From the NCBI GenBank assembly GCA_900770835.1, contig CAAGLQ010000088.1, forward strand, positions 1 through 23,683: a stretch of DNA of 23,683 nucleotides. Direction: 5' to 3'. The translations under genes were made by a program, and so were the position numbers. The notes beneath the pieces are model-generated. The model ran no database searches. It saw only the letters and a program-made list of their open reading frames with translations, and was not told the origin of the DNA. Below, piece after piece: positions 1 through 8,395 of this stretch. How positions within the stretch are numbered: the first letter of the stretch is position 1; each line of letters opens with the position of its first letter. Origin of the DNA: an uncultured Parabacteroides sp. GTDB lineage: Bacteria; Bacteroidota; Bacteroidia; Bacteroidales; Tannerellaceae.

Positions 1-110
1 CGCCCTGTTTCATGCGCTGAGAACTGAAAATTTGCCGGCAAATTCAAAACCAAACCGATATACAACCTTCACGGGCCTTTCCCCGGTTAAAAATTCAATA
101 CATTAACTGA

Positions 111-335
111 ATATCCCTATTTAGTGCCTTGGCCAGCCTCGATTTGGCTTGGAGCCTGGCCGATGTTACTATGAGACTGATCACCATCTGCAACCTCATC
201 GCCATTGCGCTGCTGAGCAAACAGGCCTTCCGCTTGCTGCAAGACTATGTGCAACAAAAGCGGAATGGCATGAAAAGCCCTGTCTTTACCCGTAATCGCA
301 TCCCCGAATTGCGAGACACGGCGGAATGTTGTAAA
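111..335 (+). pseudogene. C-terminal remnant of a sodium:alanine symporter (AgcS family)
   Basis: The reading frame from 111 gives about 70 residues that resemble the last helix and tail of AgcS-type amino acid:cation symporters. Visible pieces are ASLDLAWSLADVTMRL, then NLIAIALLSKQAFRLLQDY, then a basic tail ending near PVFTRNRIPELRD. The family protein is about 450-500 residues long with many membrane helices. Here the frame is closed by a TGA at 108-110 and nothing symporter-like is visible in any frame of 1-110, so the rest is missing. Near 328-335 the sequence could once have ended in a stop that was lost by a single-base change, since the frame now runs on to about 461 into sequence that looks non-coding. 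The family match rests on recalled conserved motifs. It may be a decayed relic, or the tail of a gene whose body was removed by rearrangement. Confidence 0.6.
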
Positions 336-357
336 AACCGACACTTTCGTCGGTCGA

Positions 358-389
358 AAAGGGGGTTTATCGAGAGAATGAACCCCTTT
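358..389. terminator. hairpin downstream of the symporter remnant
   Basis: The arm AAAGGGGGTT (358-367) can pair with AACCCCTTT (381-389) around a 13-base loop, with one G bulged. No T run follows on the + strand. On the - strand a short TTTT follows. It sits just behind the symporter remnant and in front of the tolC promoter, so it may be the old terminator of the symporter gene. Confidence 0.35.
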
Positions 390-420
390 GTCGGTAAAAA
401 AAGGGTCTCTTTCGAAACTT

Positions 421-452
421 TTTGTGGGATTTTTAGCGATGTTCTACTTTTG
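421..452 (+). promoter_or_regulatory. Bacteroidetes-type promoter of the efflux operon
   Basis: TTTG at 421-424 and TACTTTTG at 445-452 are separated by 20 bases. This fits the known Bacteroides primary sigma factor pattern (TTTG at -33, TAnnTTTG at -7). Transcription would start near 459, leaving a leader of about 26 nt before the tolC start codon at 485. Confidence 0.6.
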
Positions 453-484
453 CCATCGTAAGAAAGATCATAAACAAGAACGAT

Positions 485-1801
485 ATGAGACCATACGCAG
501 CATTATTCGCTTGTCTGTTTTTCCTCGGCTTCGAGGTGAATGCGCAGGAACAGCCCACCCGTTGGACGTTACGTGCCTGCTTGGATTACGCCATGGAGCA
601 CAATATCCAAGTGAGGAAGAGCAAGGTGGCTTACCTCTCCGGCTTGGAGGATACAGAGCAGGCCAAAGCGCAACTATTCCCTTCGTTGAGCGCATCGGTC
701 ACACAGGGTTACGTGAATTATCCCTCCAGCGATGCCCCGAAGAATAACAGTTACAGCGGCAACTACGCCGTGAATGCCAATTGGAAGCTGTTCGACGGCG
801 GCCAACGCCAACAGGCGATCAAGCAACAGAAATTGCAGGACGAAATCAATGAGTTAGGTATTGAGGAGAATGAGGAGAACATCCAGATCTCTTTGGTGCA
901 GACCTATATGCAGGTGCTCTACGCCATGGAGGCGGTACGCATCAACGAGCAGACCGTGGAGGTATCGACCGCACAGCGGGATCGAGCCGTGGAATTGCTC
1001 CGTGCGGGTTCCATCTCACGGGTCGATTTAGCGCAGTTGGAGAGTCAGTTGAGCACCGACAAATATCAATTAGTGACAGCACAGGCCAACTTAGACAACT
1101 ACAAATTGCAGCTGAAACAGCTCTTGGAGTTAGACATCACGCAGGACATTGAATTGGTCATGCCGGAGCTGACCGAGGAGGATGTAATGACTCCCCTACC
1201 CGACAAGCAGACCATCTACAACACCTCTTTGGCGGTGATGCCGATCGTGAAGAGTAGCGAGAAGGCGATCGAGGTAGCCGAATTGGACATCAAGCGGGCG
1301 AAAGGCGCCTTCCTGCCCAGCCTCTCCATGAACGCCGGGATCGGCACGGGGCATCTCTCCGGCTCTGACTATGCCTTCGGCAGTCAGATCTGGAACAGCT
1401 TCAATGAGAGCGTAGGCCTGACCTTGAGCATCCCCATTTTCAGCAACCGTCAATACAAGACCGCTTACAACAAGGCGAAACATGCGTTGACGACCAGCCA
1501 GCTGGAGTTGCTCAACACACAAAAGCAATTGTTGAAGACCGTGGAGGGCATCTATCTCGATGCGACCTCTTCGCAGACGCAATATCTCTCAGCCAGCGAA
1601 CGGTTGAACTACGTCACCGAGAGCTACAACTTGGTGGACGAACAGTTTAGCTTGGGTATGAAAAACACCGTCGAGTTGCTGACCGAGAAGAACAACTACT
1701 TGACCGCCCAGCAACAGCAATTGCAGGCGAAATACATGGCTTTGATGAGCATTCAATTGTTGAACATCTATCAGCATAAGCCAGTGGCAGAGAACTATTA
1801 A
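485..1801 (+). CDS. TolC-family outer membrane efflux protein
   Basis: The 438-residue product is an outer membrane channel of the TolC/OEP family, the exit duct of a tripartite pump. Residues 1-20 form a signal peptide ending in VNAQ. The mature part begins with WTLRACLDYAMEHN, the usual start of the first OEP repeat (a helix of the periplasmic barrel). Long amphipathic, Gln/Leu/Ala-rich helices at about 120-215 and 330-425 match the coiled-coil tunnel, with the outer membrane strands between them. Length is normal for the family. The start at 485 gives a complete signal peptide and sits about 26 nt behind a good promoter. It heads a cluster with an adaptor, an ABC ATPase, an MacB-type permease and a two-component system, so it most likely serves that MacAB-type pump. 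The substrate cannot be told from sequence. Confidence 0.93.
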   Translation: MRPYAALFACLFFLGFEVNAQEQPTRWTLRACLDYAMEHNIQVRKSKVAYLSGLEDTEQAKAQLFPSLSASVTQGYVNYPSSDAPKNNSYSGNYAVNANWKLFDGGQRQQAIKQQKLQDEINELGIEENEENIQISLVQTYMQVLYAMEAVRINEQTVEVSTAQRDRAVELLRAGSISRVDLAQLESQLSTDKYQLVTAQANLDNYKLQLKQLLELDITQDIELVMPELTEEDVMTPLPDKQTIYNTSLAVMPIVKSSEKAIEVAELDIKRAKGAFLPSLSMNAGIGTGHLSGSDYAFGSQIWNSFNESVGLTLSIPIFSNRQYKTAYNKAKHALTTSQLELLNTQKQLLKTVEGIYLDATSSQTQYLSASERLNYVTESYNLVDEQFSLGMKNTVELLTEKNNYLTAQQQQLQAKYMALMSIQLLNIYQHKPVAENY

Positions 1802-1850
1802 TTCCACTAATGAAATTATTTTTATACTCCACTCTCTTTTTATTAGGATT

Positions 1851-1872
1851 CCCTGCGACGGAAGTCGCGGGG
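1851..1872 (+). terminator. stem-loop between tolC and macA genes
   Basis: CCCTGCGAC (1851-1859) pairs with GTCGCGGGG (1864-1872), including one G-U pair, around a GGAA tetraloop. It is followed by A/T-rich sequence without a clear T run. It could reduce read-through or protect the upstream mRNA end, letting tolC be expressed at a different level from the pump genes. Confidence 0.45.
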
Positions 1873-1891
1873 ACCTATTTAAAAAAGATAG

Positions 1892-1979
1892 GGGGTTCAT
1901 GATCACGAAGTATGGGGTTTACGACCGTGAAGTGTGGGGTATAGGATAAGGAACCGTGGGGTTTATTTCGATAAGATAT
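1892..1979. repeat. four 22 bp tandem units beginning GGGGT
   Basis: GGGG starts at 1892, 1914, 1936 and 1958, a period of exactly 22 bp. Each copy continues as GGGGTT or GGGGTA and then a weaker shared pattern with GAA near the unit's end in units 1-3. The array lies between the stem-loop at 1851-1872 and the macA ribosome binding site. Direct repeats two helical turns apart fit a DNA-binding regulator. The LytTR regulator gene in the same cluster is a natural candidate, because LytTR proteins bind direct repeats spaced about 21-22 bp. That link is inference. Confidence 0.7.
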
Positions 1980-2005
1980 ACAGTGTAAATAAAGGAGACA
2001 AAAAT

Positions 2006-3241
2006 ATGGATAAGAAAAAAGTAATCATTGGCGGTATCGCGATCGCAGTCATCGCAGGCGGTTTCTTCCTCTTTGGTGGAAAGTCCCCCAAAGGTAGCAT
2101 CCGGTTGGAGACCGCGAAAGTGGAGCGTGGATCAATCACGAACACAGTCACCGCAACTGGAACCGTAGAGCCGGTGACGGAGGTAGAGGTAGGTACGCAG
2201 GTGTCTGGCATCATCGACAAGCTCTATGCCGACTACAACGATGTGGTAAAGGCGGGACAGCTGATCGCCGAGATGGATAAGATCAACCTGCAAGCCGAGT
2301 TGCGTTCGGCACAGGCGCAGTTGGCCAGCAGCAAGACCGAGTTTGAGTATCAGCAGAAGAACTACAACCGTAGCAAGATCCTGCATGAGAAACAGCTGAT
2401 CAGTGAGACCGACTTCGAGACCGCTACCTACAATTACGAGAAGGCCAAAGCGGCTTACGAGCAAAACCAAGCCTCTATGGTGCGGGTACGCCGAAACTTG
2501 GAGTACGCCACAATCACCAGCCCGATTGATGGTGTCGTGATCAACAAAGCGGTGGAAGAGGGCCAGACCGTGGCTGCTGGCTTCGAGACACCGACGCTGT
2601 TCACGATCGCAGCGGACTTGACCAAGATGCAGGTAATTGCCGACGTGGATGAGGCGGATATAGGTACCGTAATGGAAGGACAGCGTGTGACCTTCACCGT
2701 GGATGCCTATCCGAACGATGAGTTCGAGGGCGTAGTGCGCCAGGTACGTCTCGGTGAGGCCGAGAGCAGCTCAGCGACCTCCAGCAGCTCCTCAACGGTT
2801 GTGACCTACGAGGTAGTGATCACCGCCGACAATCCCGACTTGAAACTGAAACCGCGTTTGACGGCCAACGTCACCATCTACACAATGGAGCGTCCCAATA
2901 TCTTGACCATCCCGAACAAGGCATTGCGTTTCGTGCCCGATCCGCAGATGATGGAGCAGATCGGTATGACAATCGAGAACAAGGGTAACGAGGTGCAGGG
3001 CGGCAAGCGCATGGTTTGGTTGCGTCAAGGCAACACCCTCTCCCCGAAACAGATCACGGTGGGTACCAACTCTTCCACCGTCACGGAAGTAACGGATGGT
3101 TTGGCTGAGGGCGATGAGATTGCCGTGGATATGGCTACCGCCTCCACTATGCCGGAGATGCCGCAAGGCAACCAAAACCCCTTCATGCCAGGTCCTCCGG
3201 GAAGAAACAACAAGAAGAACAGCGAAGGTCCGAAAGAATAA
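2006..3241 (+). CDS. macA: MacA-type periplasmic adaptor (HlyD/RND adaptor family)
   Basis: This 411-residue product is the periplasmic adaptor that joins an inner membrane ABC pump to a TolC channel. From the N-terminus there is one membrane anchor (about residues 5-23), then a beta-barrel/lipoyl part beginning ERGSITNTVTATGTVEP and VGTQVSGIIDKLY. A coiled-coil hairpin at about 80-170 (ELRSAQAQLASSK onward) follows, then the returning lipoyl half near ATITSPIDGVV. A beta-barrel with a Ser-rich loop and a membrane-proximal C-terminal domain complete it. The tail is Pro/Asn-rich. The frame stays open upstream to 1934, but the ATG at 2006 has AAAGGAGA 10 bases ahead and directly precedes the membrane anchor, so I chose it. 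The ATPase gene starts 26 bp after its stop. Confidence 0.9.
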   Translation: MDKKKVIIGGIAIAVIAGGFFLFGGKSPKGSIRLETAKVERGSITNTVTATGTVEPVTEVEVGTQVSGIIDKLYADYNDVVKAGQLIAEMDKINLQAELRSAQAQLASSKTEFEYQQKNYNRSKILHEKQLISETDFETATYNYEKAKAAYEQNQASMVRVRRNLEYATITSPIDGVVINKAVEEGQTVAAGFETPTLFTIAADLTKMQVIADVDEADIGTVMEGQRVTFTVDAYPNDEFEGVVRQVRLGEAESSSATSSSSSTVVTYEVVITADNPDLKLKPRLTANVTIYTMERPNILTIPNKALRFVPDPQMMEQIGMTIENKGNEVQGGKRMVWLRQGNTLSPKQITVGTNSSTVTEVTDGLAEGDEIAVDMATASTMPEMPQGNQNPFMPGPPGRNNKKNSEGPKE

Positions 3242-3267
3242 TCATCAGCTAAAAAACGGGATGTATC

Positions 3268-4008
3268 ATGAAAGAGATCATCAGATTGGAGAATATCAAG
3301 CGTGATTTCCACGTGGGCGATGAGGTGGTTCATGCCCTGCGCGGCGTCTCCTTCACCATCTATGAGGGAGAGTTCGTGACCATCATGGGTACCTCCGGTT
3401 CCGGAAAGAGTACGTTGCTGAACACGTTGGGCTGTTTGGATACGCCGACGAGCGGCGAGTACTACTTAGACGGCGTGTCGGTGCGTACCATGAACAAACG
3501 GCAGCGGGCCACCCTGCGCAACCGGAAGATTGGCTTCGTGTTCCAGAACTATAACCTGCTGCCGAAAACCACCTCGGTGGAGAACGTGGAGCTGCCTTTG
3601 ATGTACAACCCCGCCTTCAACGCCGCCCAGCGCAAGGAGAAGGCGATCAACGCCCTCATGGCTGTCGGATTGGGTGATCGGTTGATGCACAAGAGCAACC
3701 AGATGTCCGGTGGACAGATGCAGCGTGTAGCCATCGCCCGTGCGTTGGTCAACGATCCGGCGGTGATCTTGGCGGACGAGGCCACCGGTAACTTGGATAC
3801 CCGTACCTCCTTCGAGATCTTGGTGCTCTTCCAGCGGCTCCATGCCGAGGGACGCACGATCATCTTCGTGACACACAACCCGGAGATCGCCCAATACAGC
3901 AGTCGCAATATCATGTTGCGTGATGGGCATGTCACAGCGGATGTTCCAAACAACCATATCCTCAGTGCCGCCGAAGCATTGGCCGCATTGCCGAAGAGCG
4001 ATGATTAA
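3268..4008 (+). CDS. MacB-type ABC transporter ATP-binding protein
   Basis: The 246-residue product is a cytoplasmic ATPase of the MacB/LolD/FtsE type. It shows Walker A GTSGSGKST (residues 41-49), the Q loop at about Q93 (FVFQNYNLLP), the ABC signature MSGGQMQRVAIARAL near 146-160, Walker B with VILADEATGNLD and the switch histidine in FVTHNPEIA. All catalytic elements are present, so it should be active. It is a separate ATPase rather than fused to the permease as in the E. coli MacB protein, which is common in Bacteroidetes. It lies 26 bp after the adaptor gene and 29 bp before the permease gene, indicating a shared transcript. Confidence 0.93.
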   Translation: MKEIIRLENIKRDFHVGDEVVHALRGVSFTIYEGEFVTIMGTSGSGKSTLLNTLGCLDTPTSGEYYLDGVSVRTMNKRQRATLRNRKIGFVFQNYNLLPKTTSVENVELPLMYNPAFNAAQRKEKAINALMAVGLGDRLMHKSNQMSGGQMQRVAIARALVNDPAVILADEATGNLDTRTSFEILVLFQRLHAEGRTIIFVTHNPEIAQYSSRNIMLRDGHVTADVPNNHILSAAEALAALPKSDD

Positions 4009-4037
4009 GGGCAGTTGAATTTAAAAAAACAGCAATT

Positions 4038-5258
4038 ATGAACACAGCGAACTTACTAAAGATAGCGATCCGAGCGTTGGCCAACAACAAGCTGCGCGGT
4101 TTCCTCACCATGTTGGGTATCATCATTGGTGTGGCTTCCGTGATCACCATGCTGGCGATTGGTCAAGGCTCGAAGCAGAGCATCCAAGCACAGATCAGCG
4201 AGATGGGCTCGAACATGATCATGATCCAGCCCGGAGCGGACATGATGGGTGGCCAGCGTCAAGATGCCTCTTCGATGGAGACCTTGAAGCTGCAAGACTT
4301 TGAGGACATCGTCAATGAGACCCGCTATGTGGCTGCCGCCTCTCCCTCAGTGAACAGCAGTGGACAAGCCATCAATGGCGCTAACAACGCACCGACCACG
4401 GTCTATGGCATCAGCACGGACTATTTGCAGATACGTCGCTATGAGATTGAAGATGGCGATATGTTCCGTGAGCAGGACGTGCAAACCGCCGCCAAAGTCT
4501 GTGTCCTCGGCAAAACCGTGGTAGATTACCTCTTCCCTGACGGCAGTAGTCCGGTGGGCAAGGTGATCCGCTTCAACAAACTCCCCTTCCGCGTGGTGGG
4601 TGTCTTGAAGAGCAAGGGTTACAACAGCATGGGTATGGACCAAGATGACTTGATCTTGGCACCCTACACCACCATCCAAAAGAAGGTGTTGGCTATTACG
4701 CACCTGCAAGGCATCACCTGTTCAGCGTTGGATGAACAATATACCGAGCAAGCGATCGACGAGATCTCTGAGATCCTGCGCCGTAACCACCGCTTGAAAG
4801 ATACGGACGAAGACGACTTCACCATCCGCAGTATGCAGGAGTTGAGTACCATGTTGACCACTACGACCGACATCATGACCACCCTGTTGGCTGCCGTGGC
4901 CGGTATCTCGCTGTTAGTCGGCGGTATTGGTATCATGAATATCATGTATGTCAGCGTGACGGAGCGCACTCGCGAGATCGGTTTGCGTATGAGTATCGGC
5001 GCAAAAGGCATCGACATCTTGGCGCAGTTCTTGATCGAGTCCATCCTGATCAGTGTGACGGGCGGATTGATTGGCGTGCTCTTTGGTGTCGGGGCGGCGG
5101 TGATGGTGAATGTAATTGCCCACTTCCCCATCTACATCCAGCCGTGGAGCGTATTGCTGAGTTTCGTGGTTTGTACCGTGACGGGTGTATTCTTCGGCTG
5201 GTATCCGGCGAAGAAAGCGGCTCAATTAGACCCGATCGAGGCGATTCGCTACGAATAA
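4038..5258 (+). CDS. MacB-type ABC transporter permease (MacB_PCD plus FtsX domains)
   Basis: This 406-residue inner membrane protein has the classic MacB layout. The first membrane helix is at about residues 17-40 (RGFLTMLGIIIGVASVITML). A large periplasmic domain covers about 45-275 and begins with GSNMIMIQPGADMMGG. Three C-terminal helices lie at about 280-300, 330-355 and 365-385. The motif TERTREIGLRMSIGAKG and the end KKAAQLDPIEAIRYE are typical of the FtsX/MacB family. MacB-type systems do not move substrate through the membrane. They use ATP in the cytoplasm to drive a periplasmic pump that pushes peptides, lipids or antibiotics into the TolC duct. The 406-residue length is normal for the permease half alone. 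The sensor kinase gene follows 19 bp later. Confidence 0.93.
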   Translation: MNTANLLKIAIRALANNKLRGFLTMLGIIIGVASVITMLAIGQGSKQSIQAQISEMGSNMIMIQPGADMMGGQRQDASSMETLKLQDFEDIVNETRYVAAASPSVNSSGQAINGANNAPTTVYGISTDYLQIRRYEIEDGDMFREQDVQTAAKVCVLGKTVVDYLFPDGSSPVGKVIRFNKLPFRVVGVLKSKGYNSMGMDQDDLILAPYTTIQKKVLAITHLQGITCSALDEQYTEQAIDEISEILRRNHRLKDTDEDDFTIRSMQELSTMLTTTTDIMTTLLAAVAGISLLVGGIGIMNIMYVSVTERTREIGLRMSIGAKGIDILAQFLIESILISVTGGLIGVLFGVGAAVMVNVIAHFPIYIQPWSVLLSFVVCTVTGVFFGWYPAKKAAQLDPIEAIRYE

Positions 5259-5277
5259 AAACGGTATCTTTACGGCC

Positions 5278-6372
5278 ATGAATGCGCAGAAGAACATAGA
5301 GGTGCCCCAAATGCCCCCTGTCAAGGGGACGGGGCACCTGATCCATATCGTAGGGTGGGGCATTTTGATCTGCTCCCCTCTTTTTTTCACAGGGCGTGCG
5401 GGAGCTACCTCAGTGGAGGAGTATGCGCGAGGAATTATCGTGCCACTCAGCTACATGTCGATCTTCTACATCAACTATGTGTGGCTGATCAAACGATTTC
5501 TTTTCCGGCGGCAAACCGGTTATTTTCTGCTTTGCAATGTGCTGCTGATTCTGGCCGTAATGGGATTAGTGGATGTCTGCATGACCTACAGCATCCCCGA
5601 AGAGATGATGCGTCCTCCGCATCACCATCAGCGTCCGTTGCGAGATATACTCGGGTTCTATGCGATCAATGTAATCATTTACAGTTTGGTGGCAGGTCTG
5701 AGTGTGGCCATTCGCATGACCAATGGATGGTATAAGGTGCAAGCGAACCAACGGGAGTTGGAGCGTGAACGGGCAGAGGCGGAGCTCAGTAATTTGAAGA
5801 GCCAGCTCAATCCCCATTTTCTCTTCAACACGTTGAACAACATCTATTCCCTCATCGCCTTCAGCCCGGAGAAGGCACAAGAGGCGGTGCACGACCTAAG
5901 CCGACTGCTACGTTACGTGCTCTACGAGAGCAACCAGCCACTCGTACCGATCGAGAAGGACTTGGATTTCCTGCGCAACTACATCGAACTGATGCGAATC
6001 CGACTGCCGCGGCAAGTCAATTTGCAAACCGACATTGAGGTGACCACACCGGGATTGATGATCGCTCCGCTCCTCTTCATCTCGTTGGTGGAGAATGCCT
6101 TCAAACATGGGGTTAGCAACAGCCAACCTTCGTTTATCCAAATTACCATACAGCAAGAAGGCGATGCCGTCAGCTGCTCTATCCGTAACAGCTATTTCCC
6201 AAAGACAGCTGGCGACAAAAGCGGATCAGGCATCGGACTGAGCAACTTGGAGAAGCGGCTCTCTCTACTCTATCCCGAACGCTATCACTTCGAGCATGGC
6301 AAGGAGGGAGAGACTTACGTAGCTAATTTAGTAATTCATAAAATAAAACAGGATGACTTGCGCAATCATTGA
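5278..6372 (+). CDS. LytS/YehU-type sensor histidine kinase
   Basis: This 364-residue membrane kinase has four hydrophobic segments in about residues 20-150 with no large sensory domain. A short coiled coil (ELERERAEAELSNLKS) leads into the His_kinase domain. The H-box SQLNPHFLFNTLNNIYSL contains the likely phosphorylated H180, the N-box is LVENAFKHGV (N273), and the glycine box is GSGIGLSNLEKRL. It is the usual partner of a LytTR response regulator, whose gene overlaps its 3' end by 20 nt. Such kinases with little extracytoplasmic sequence often sense the membrane or an associated transporter. Here it is directly behind an efflux pump, so it may report on pump substrate or pump state. A histidine-rich stretch (HHHQ near residue 115) in a loop is a possible metal-contact site, but this is speculative. 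Confidence 0.92.
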   Translation: MNAQKNIEVPQMPPVKGTGHLIHIVGWGILICSPLFFTGRAGATSVEEYARGIIVPLSYMSIFYINYVWLIKRFLFRRQTGYFLLCNVLLILAVMGLVDVCMTYSIPEEMMRPPHHHQRPLRDILGFYAINVIIYSLVAGLSVAIRMTNGWYKVQANQRELERERAEAELSNLKSQLNPHFLFNTLNNIYSLIAFSPEKAQEAVHDLSRLLRYVLYESNQPLVPIEKDLDFLRNYIELMRIRLPRQVNLQTDIEVTTPGLMIAPLLFISLVENAFKHGVSNSQPSFIQITIQQEGDAVSCSIRNSYFPKTAGDKSGSGIGLSNLEKRLSLLYPERYHFEHGKEGETYVANLVIHKIKQDDLRNH

Positions 6373-7072
6373 CGATGAGCCTTTAGCGGTTAGCCTCTTG
6401 GAGAGCTATGCGATGAAAACGCCCTTCTTGGAGTTAAAGGGATGCTACGGTAGTGGGTTAGAGGCTTTGAAAGCATTGAGCCAAGAGCCGGTGGATCTAC
6501 TCTTTTTAGACATCCAAATGCCGGAACTGAGCGGCATGGAACTGAGCCGAATGTTACCCGAAAATACACGGGTAATCTTCACGACAGCTTTCGAGCAATA
6601 TGCTTTAGACAGCTACAAGGTCAACGCCTTGGATTACCTTTTGAAACCCATTAGCTACGCCGATTTTCTCACTGCTGCCAACAAAGCTTTGAAATGGTAC
6701 GAGCTGAGCCACCGAGACGCCACACCCGCGAACGAACCCCGTGAGAGCATTTTCATCAAGAGTGAATATAAGCTGATCCAGATTGAACTGCGTGACATCC
6801 TCTACATTGAGGGACTAAAAGACTATGTTAAGATCTATATCGAGGGGGAGTCCAAACCCATTCTCTCCCTCATGAGCATGAAGAACTTAGAAGAGATGCT
6901 CCCTGCCGATCGTTTTGTGCGTGTACATCGCTCCTTCATTGTCCAGCCGGAGAAGATCAAAGTGATTGAACGAGGCCGCATCGTTTTTGGCAACGAATAC
7001 ATCCCCGTTTCCGACAACTACAAACAACGCCTCCAAGAGGTGCTGGAGCGACGTAGCATCTGGCCGAAGTAA
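6353..7072 (+). CDS. LytTR-family response regulator
   Basis: The 239-residue product has a receiver domain with the acidic pair D7-D8, phosphoacceptor D53 (LLFLDIQMPELSG), T77/T78 and K98 (LLKPIS), all intact. After a linker, the LytTR DNA-binding domain occupies about residues 131-236, with IFIKSEYKLIQIELRDILYI, FVRVHRSFIV and IPVSDNYKQRL as recognisable elements. It should be phosphorylated by the preceding kinase and bind paired direct repeats upstream of target genes. The start ATG at 6353 lies inside the kinase gene (20 nt overlap), which implies translational coupling. The four 22 bp repeats at 1892-1979 in the same cluster are candidate targets. Confidence 0.94.
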   Translation: MTCAIIDDEPLAVSLLESYAMKTPFLELKGCYGSGLEALKALSQEPVDLLFLDIQMPELSGMELSRMLPENTRVIFTTAFEQYALDSYKVNALDYLLKPISYADFLTAANKALKWYELSHRDATPANEPRESIFIKSEYKLIQIELRDILYIEGLKDYVKIYIEGESKPILSLMSMKNLEEMLPADRFVRVHRSFIVQPEKIKVIERGRIVFGNEYIPVSDNYKQRLQEVLERRSIWPK

Positions 7073-7123
7073 GCAGCTTACAAGAAAGAATTAACGATCG
7101 ACCAAGGATTCCTACGATCGGAG

Positions 7124-7155
7124 ATTGTGCGTATTTACCGAAACCACCAACTTTG
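7124..7155 (+). promoter_or_regulatory. possible promoter of the radical SAM gene pair
   Basis: ATTG at 7124-7127 and CAACTTTG at 7148-7155 are 20 bases apart. Each differs by one base from the Bacteroides TTTG / TAnnTTTG pattern. The site lies 33 nt before the radical SAM start codon, in a 116 bp gap behind the regulator gene, so this pair may have its own promoter. Confidence 0.4.
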
Positions 7156-7188
7156 CACTTAAATGATATAAGTATCTCAAAGTAAGAC

Positions 7189-8394
7189 ATGAAAAGGAAA
7201 TATAGTTCATTTAGGGCCATGAGTACAGAACGCAAATTGGAGTCGGTATTCCTTTTTGTAACCGGGCGTTGCAACGCAAAATGCTCCATGTGCTTTTACG
7301 CACAAGAGATGGACAAGAAGCAACCGGATTTGACCTTCGAGGAAATCAAACGTATCTCTGAAACAGCCGGTGATTTCAATCGGCTGTGGATCTCTGGCGG
7401 TGAACCGACCCTGCGAGATGACCTGCCAGAGATTTTGGAGCTATTCTATCGGAACAACCATATTAAAGATGTCAATATCCCGACCAATGGGTTACGTCCG
7501 GAGCGGGTTGTGGAGTGGATCAAGCGTTTCCGCAAGAACTGCCCGGAGTGCAATCTCAACATCAGCCTGTCTTTGGATGGTTTCGGCGAAACACATGATC
7601 GCCAACGAGGTGTGCCCGGCAATTTCTACAAGGCGTTGCACACCTTACAGCAGATTCAGGAGAATTTCGGTGATGATGGCATGGTCTTGAAGAATCTCTC
7701 TACGGTAATCACCAAATATAATGTGGAGCAGATCGAGGATTGGATGACCTGGATTTACGGACGATTCCAACTTTCTACCCACACCATCGAGGCGGCTCGA
7801 GGGATGACCCGTGATGACGGCATGAAGGTATTAACCGAAAGCTCGCTGCGAAAGATCCAAGATGAGGTGGCTCCGGTGTATAATGCTTACGCCAACCGCA
7901 TGGTACGAGAGAGCTCCGGCCTGCGCAAACCGATCACTCGCCTTTTCTACTTAGGTTTTATCCGAGCAATGTATGGTGTACGAGCAACGAACATCGATCG
8001 CCCTACCCCTTGGAAGATGGATTGTACCGCTGGTGAGACCACCTTGGTCATTGATTATGACGGACGGTTCCGAGCATGTGAATTGCGAGAGCCTTTGGGC
8101 AATATGAAGGACTACGATTGCGACATCCAACGCATTATGCGGTCAAAAGTGATGCAAAAAGAGATCGCCGCCATTGGCCATGGAGCAAAAGCTAATTGTT
8201 GGTGTACACACAGCTGTTGGATCACTTCCTCTTTCGTGTTCAATCCTCGTCGGATGATGGTCTCCGTTTTGAAAGGCTATTGGGAAGCTCATCGGTTGAA
8301 TCGTCCGTTAGATCTCTCAGAGGCGCATCTGCAAGCCTTGGAACAGAAATACCATTTGGATCCCGAAAAATTGAAACAACTGAAAATCTATTGA
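7189..8394 (+). CDS. radical SAM protein with C-terminal SPASM-like cysteine cluster
   Basis: The 401-residue product carries the radical SAM 4Fe-4S motif C28-x3-C32-x2-C35 (GRCNAKCSMCFY), the GGEP motif (WISGGEPTL, about 68-76) and a TIM-barrel pattern with NISLSLDGFGETHD. The C-terminal part has further cysteines: C279 (MDCTAG), a CELRE segment, and the cluster C337-W-C339-T-H-S-C343. This resembles a SPASM/twitch domain that binds one or two extra iron-sulfur clusters, as in enzymes that modify peptides or sugars. I do not recognise the exact reaction. The stop is separated by one base from the start of the glycosyltransferase gene, so the two proteins are probably made together and act in one pathway. 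Start choice: ATG 7189 versus ATG 7219 (residue 11); neither has a strong ribosome binding site. Confidence 0.88.
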   Translation: MKRKYSSFRAMSTERKLESVFLFVTGRCNAKCSMCFYAQEMDKKQPDLTFEEIKRISETAGDFNRLWISGGEPTLRDDLPEILELFYRNNHIKDVNIPTNGLRPERVVEWIKRFRKNCPECNLNISLSLDGFGETHDRQRGVPGNFYKALHTLQQIQENFGDDGMVLKNLSTVITKYNVEQIEDWMTWIYGRFQLSTHTIEAARGMTRDDGMKVLTESSLRKIQDEVAPVYNAYANRMVRESSGLRKPITRLFYLGFIRAMYGVRATNIDRPTPWKMDCTAGETTLVIDYDGRFRACELREPLGNMKDYDCDIQRIMRSKVMQKEIAAIGHGAKANCWCTHSCWITSSFVFNPRRMMVSVLKGYWEAHRLNRPLDLSEAHLQALEQKYHLDPEKLKQLKIY

Positions 8395-8395
8395 T

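Noticed and set aside
5264..5272. TATCTTTA as a separate promoter for the kinase gene
   Set aside because: The last base does not match and no TTTG lies about 20 bases upstream. The kinase gene more likely shares the pump transcript.
7095..7121. possible hairpin with CGATCG arms behind the response regulator gene
   Set aside because: The arms are only 6 bp with an irregular inner stem and no T run follows, so it is too weak to call a terminator.
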